Translations under genes and position numbers: made by a program
DNA from: Chrysaora quinquecirrha
Lineage: Eukaryota > Cnidaria > Scyphozoa > Semaeostomeae > Pelagiidae
Assembly: GCA_014526335.1 (NCBI GenBank)
Contig: JACTAT010000033.1
Span: 464,802-528,801 of the forward strand
DNA: 64,000 bases
Direction of reading: 5' to 3'
Notes under the pieces: model-generated
What the model was told of the DNA's origin: nothing
The model's database searches: none
The model's input: the letters and a program-made list of their open reading frames with translations, nothing else
Shown: piece by piece, positions 61,201-64,000 of the stretch
How positions within the stretch are numbered: the first letter of the stretch is position 1
Layout of the letters: each line of letters starts with the position of its first letter

Positions 61201-63100
61201 TTATCCCCAAAAAATGGCCAAAAAGGCAAGTCCATAGCCTTGCCAAATGGCCGAAAATTAGACAAAATCGGGGTTTCGAAAAAACCCTTTTTTCTCCAGA
61301 AATACTTAGAAATACTTACCAGAACCCCTTAGAATAGCCTCTAGGGGGTAAATAATGTAATTTAATATTACTTTAGGTCCAATTAGGAAGAAAAAATTAT
61401 CCCCAAAAAATCGCAAAAAAGGCAAGTCTATAGCCTTGCCATATGGCCAAAAATTAGCCAAAATCGGGGGTTTCGAAAACACCCTTTTTTCTCCAGATAT
61501 ACTCAGAAATACCTACCAGAAGCCCTTAGAATAGCCTCTAGGGGGTAAATAATGTAATTTTATATCAATTTAGGTCGAATTAGGAAGAAAAAATTATCCC
61601 CAAAAAATCGCAAAAAAGGCAAGTCCATAGCCTTGCCAAATGGCCGAAAATTAGACAAAATCGGGGTTTCGAAAAAACCCTTTTTTTCTCCAGATATACT
61701 CAGAAATACCTACCAGAAGCCCTTAGAATTGCCTCTAAGGGGTAATTAATGTAATTTTATACCACTTTAGGTCGAATTAGGAAGAAAAAACTACACTAAA
61801 AAATTCGTCAAAAGGCAAGTCTATAGCCTTGCCAAATGGCCGAAAATTAGCAAAAAACAGGGTTTTAAAACACTCTTTTTTCTAAAAAAATGCCTAGAAA
61901 TACCTACCAGAAGCCCTTAGAATGGCCTCTAAGGGGTAAATATTGTAATTTTATATCACTTTAGGTCCAATTAGGAAAAAAACTACCCTAAAAAAATCGC
62001 CAAAAAGGCAAGTCTATAGCCTTGCCAAATGGCCGAAAGTTAGACAAAATCGGGGGCTTCGAAAACACCCTTATTTCTCCAGAAACACTTAGAAATACCT
62101 ACCAGAACCCCTTAGAATGGCCTGTACGTGTTAAATGATGTAATTTTACATCACTATAGGTCGAATTAGGAAGAAAAAACTACACTGAAAAAATCGCCAA
62201 AAAGGCAAGTCTATAGCCTTGCCAAATGGCCGAAAATTAGACAAAATCGGGGGCTTCGAAAACACCCTTATTTCTCCAGAAACACTTAGAAATACCTACC
62301 AAAACCTCTTAGAATAGCCTCTAAGTGGTAAATAATGTAATTTTGTATCACTTTAGGTCGAAATAGGAAGAAAAATTGATCCCCAAAAAATAGCCAAAAA
62401 GGCAAGTCTATAGCCTTGCCAAATGGCCGAAAATTAGACAAAATCAAGGGTTTTGAAAACACTCTTTTTTCTCCAGAAACACTTAGAAATACCTACCAGA
62501 ACCCCTTAGAATGGCCTGTACGTGTTAAATGATGTAATTTTACATCACTATAGGTCGAATTAGGAAGAAAAAACTACGCTGAAAAAATCGCCAAAAAGGC
62601 AAGTCTATAGCCTTGCCAAATGGCCGAAAATTAGCCAAAATCGGGGGTTTCAAAAACACCCTTTTTTCTCCAGATATACTCAGAAATACCTACCAGAAGC
62701 CCTTAGAATAGCCTCTAGGGGGTAAATAATGTAATTTTATATCAATTTAGGTCGAATTAGGAAGAAAAAATTATCCCCAAAAAATCGCAAAAAAGGCAAG
62801 TCTATAGCCTTGCCAAATGGCCAAAAATTAGCCAAAATCGGGGGTTTCGAAAACACCCTTTTTTCTCCAGATATACTCAGAAATACCTACCAGAACCCCT
62901 TAGAATAGCCTCTAGGGGGTAAATAATGTAATTTAATATTACTTTAGGTCCAATTAGGAAGAAAAAATTATCCCCAAAAATAGCCAAAAAGGCAAGTCTA
63001 TAGTCTTGCCAAATGGCCGAAAATTAAACAAAATCGGGGGTTTTGAAAGCATCTTTTTTTCTCCAGATATACTCAGAAATACCTACCAGAACCCCTTAGA
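58288..63100 (+). repeat. Higher-order repeat unit 3
   Basis: Contains CCAGTACCCCTAAG (59361) and TACCTACCTTAACC (60534), 10.61 kb from their unit 1 positions, and lacks the patch. It therefore has the unit 1 structure. After about 63100 monomer order departs from units 1 and 2. Confidence 0.8.
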
Positions 63101-64000
63101 ATAGCCTCTAGGGGGTAAATAATATAATTTAATATTACCGTAGGTCCAATTAGGAAGAAAAAATTATCCCCAAAAAATGGCAAAAAAGGCAAGTCCATAG
63201 CCTTGCCAAATGGCCGAAAATTAGACAAAACCGGGGTTTCGAAAAAACCCTTTTTTCTCCAGATATACTCAGAAATACCTACCAGAAGCCCTTAGAATAG
63301 CCTCTAAGGGGTAATTAATGTAATTTTATATCACTTTAGGTCGAAATAGGAAGAAAAAACTACACTAAAAAAATTCGTCAAAAAGGCAAGTCTATAGCCT
63401 TGCCAAATGTTCGAAAATTAGCAAAAAAACAGGGGTTTTAAAAACACTCTTTTTTCTAAAAAAATGCCTAGAAATACCTACCAGAAGCCCTTAGAATGGC
63501 CTCTAAGGGGTAAATATTGTAATTTTATATCCCTTTAGGTCAAATTAGGAAAAAAAACTACACTAAAAAAATCGCCAAAAAGGCAAGTCTATAGCCTTGC
63601 CAAATGGCCGAAAGTTAGACAAAATCGGGGGCTTCGAAAACACCCTTATTTCTCCAGAAACACTTAGAAATACCTACCAAAACCTCTTAGAATAGCCTCT
63701 AAGTGGTAAATAATGTAATTTTGTATCACTTTAGGTCGAAATAGGAAGAAAAATTGATCCCCAAAAAATAGCCAAAAAGGCAAGTCTATAGTCTTGCCAA
63801 ATGGCCGAAAATTAGACAAAATCGGGGTTTCGAAAAAACCCTTTTTTCTCCAGATATACTGAGAAATACCTACCAGAACCCCTTAGAATAGCCTCTAGGG
63901 GGTAAATAATGTAATTTAATATTACTTTAGGTCCAATTAGGAAGAAAAATTATCCCCAAAAATAGCCAAAAGGCAAGTCTATAGTCTTGCCAAATGGCCG

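Larger units (their letters stand above)
47670..64000 (+). repeat. Satellite array, block 4 (about 83 monomers, runs off the window)
   Basis: The same monomer, with the subtypes ACTACAC, TTGATCCCC, ATTATCCCC and AGATATACTCAG in fixed order. Sequence from 47671 recurs from 52981 and from about 58288, a 5.31 kb higher-order unit of about 27 monomers. Unit 2 lacks seven monomers and has a patch of block-1-type monomers instead (56250-57640). The array has not ended at 64000. No genes. Confidence 0.97.

Noticed and set aside
3645..64000. CRISPR-like array
   Set aside because: Repeat units of ~196 bp are contiguous, with no unique spacers, and the setting is an animal genome.
1..64000. tRNA, rRNA or telomere repeats
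   Set aside because: None recognised by eye on either strand; a covariance-model scan would be needed to exclude a diverged tRNA.

Overview
The window looks like metazoan nuclear DNA. It carries a complete PTTG1IP-type membrane-protein gene and a BEL/Pao LTR retrotransposon, a group known only from animals, in AT-rich sequence. The species cannot be read from the sequence. The lack of introns in the PTTG1IP frame and the overall AT-richness suggest an invertebrate, but that is inference.

Layout. (1) 1-3644 is unique sequence. It holds a MITE-like inverted-repeat element (1256-1664), a CCAAT-rich candidate promoter, the PTTG1IP-like gene (ATG at 2379, stop at 2906) and its poly(A) signal at 3143. 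(2) From about 3645 to the right edge the window is one head-to-tail satellite array with a monomer of about 196 bp. It is interrupted three times, giving blocks 3645-14976, 19616-31456, 36101-41761 and 47670-64000: about 45 kb and roughly 230 monomers, all in the same orientation. (3) Two nearly identical composite insertions of about 4.64 kb (14977-19615 and 31457-36100) each consist of a 4.29 kb element with 38-bp terminal inverted repeats, joined to a 357-bp MITE-like element with perfect 80-bp inverted repeats. (4) A 5.9 kb BEL/Pao element (41762-47669) has identical 156-bp LTRs and a 5-bp target duplication. It carries all expected gag-pol domains, but they are split over several reading frames.

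The satellite is the main object. Each monomer has three inverted-repeat segments. Groups of monomers recur as higher-order units: about 10 and 7 monomers in the middle blocks and a 5.31 kb (27-monomer) unit repeated about three times at the right. The middle copy of the large unit has lost 7 monomers and gained a 7-monomer patch of left-block type. The left edge decays into divergent monomers, as expected for a satellite boundary. A near-nucleosome-length period, higher-order organisation and young transposon insertions fit a (peri)centromeric satellite, but nothing in the sequence proves this.

Caution: the single-base frame breaks in an otherwise young retrotransposon, the homopolymers shortened together over whole blocks of monomers, and several scrambled monomers suggest uncorrected indel errors in the assembly. 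Short frames in the satellite and in the 4.29 kb element should be read with that in mind.
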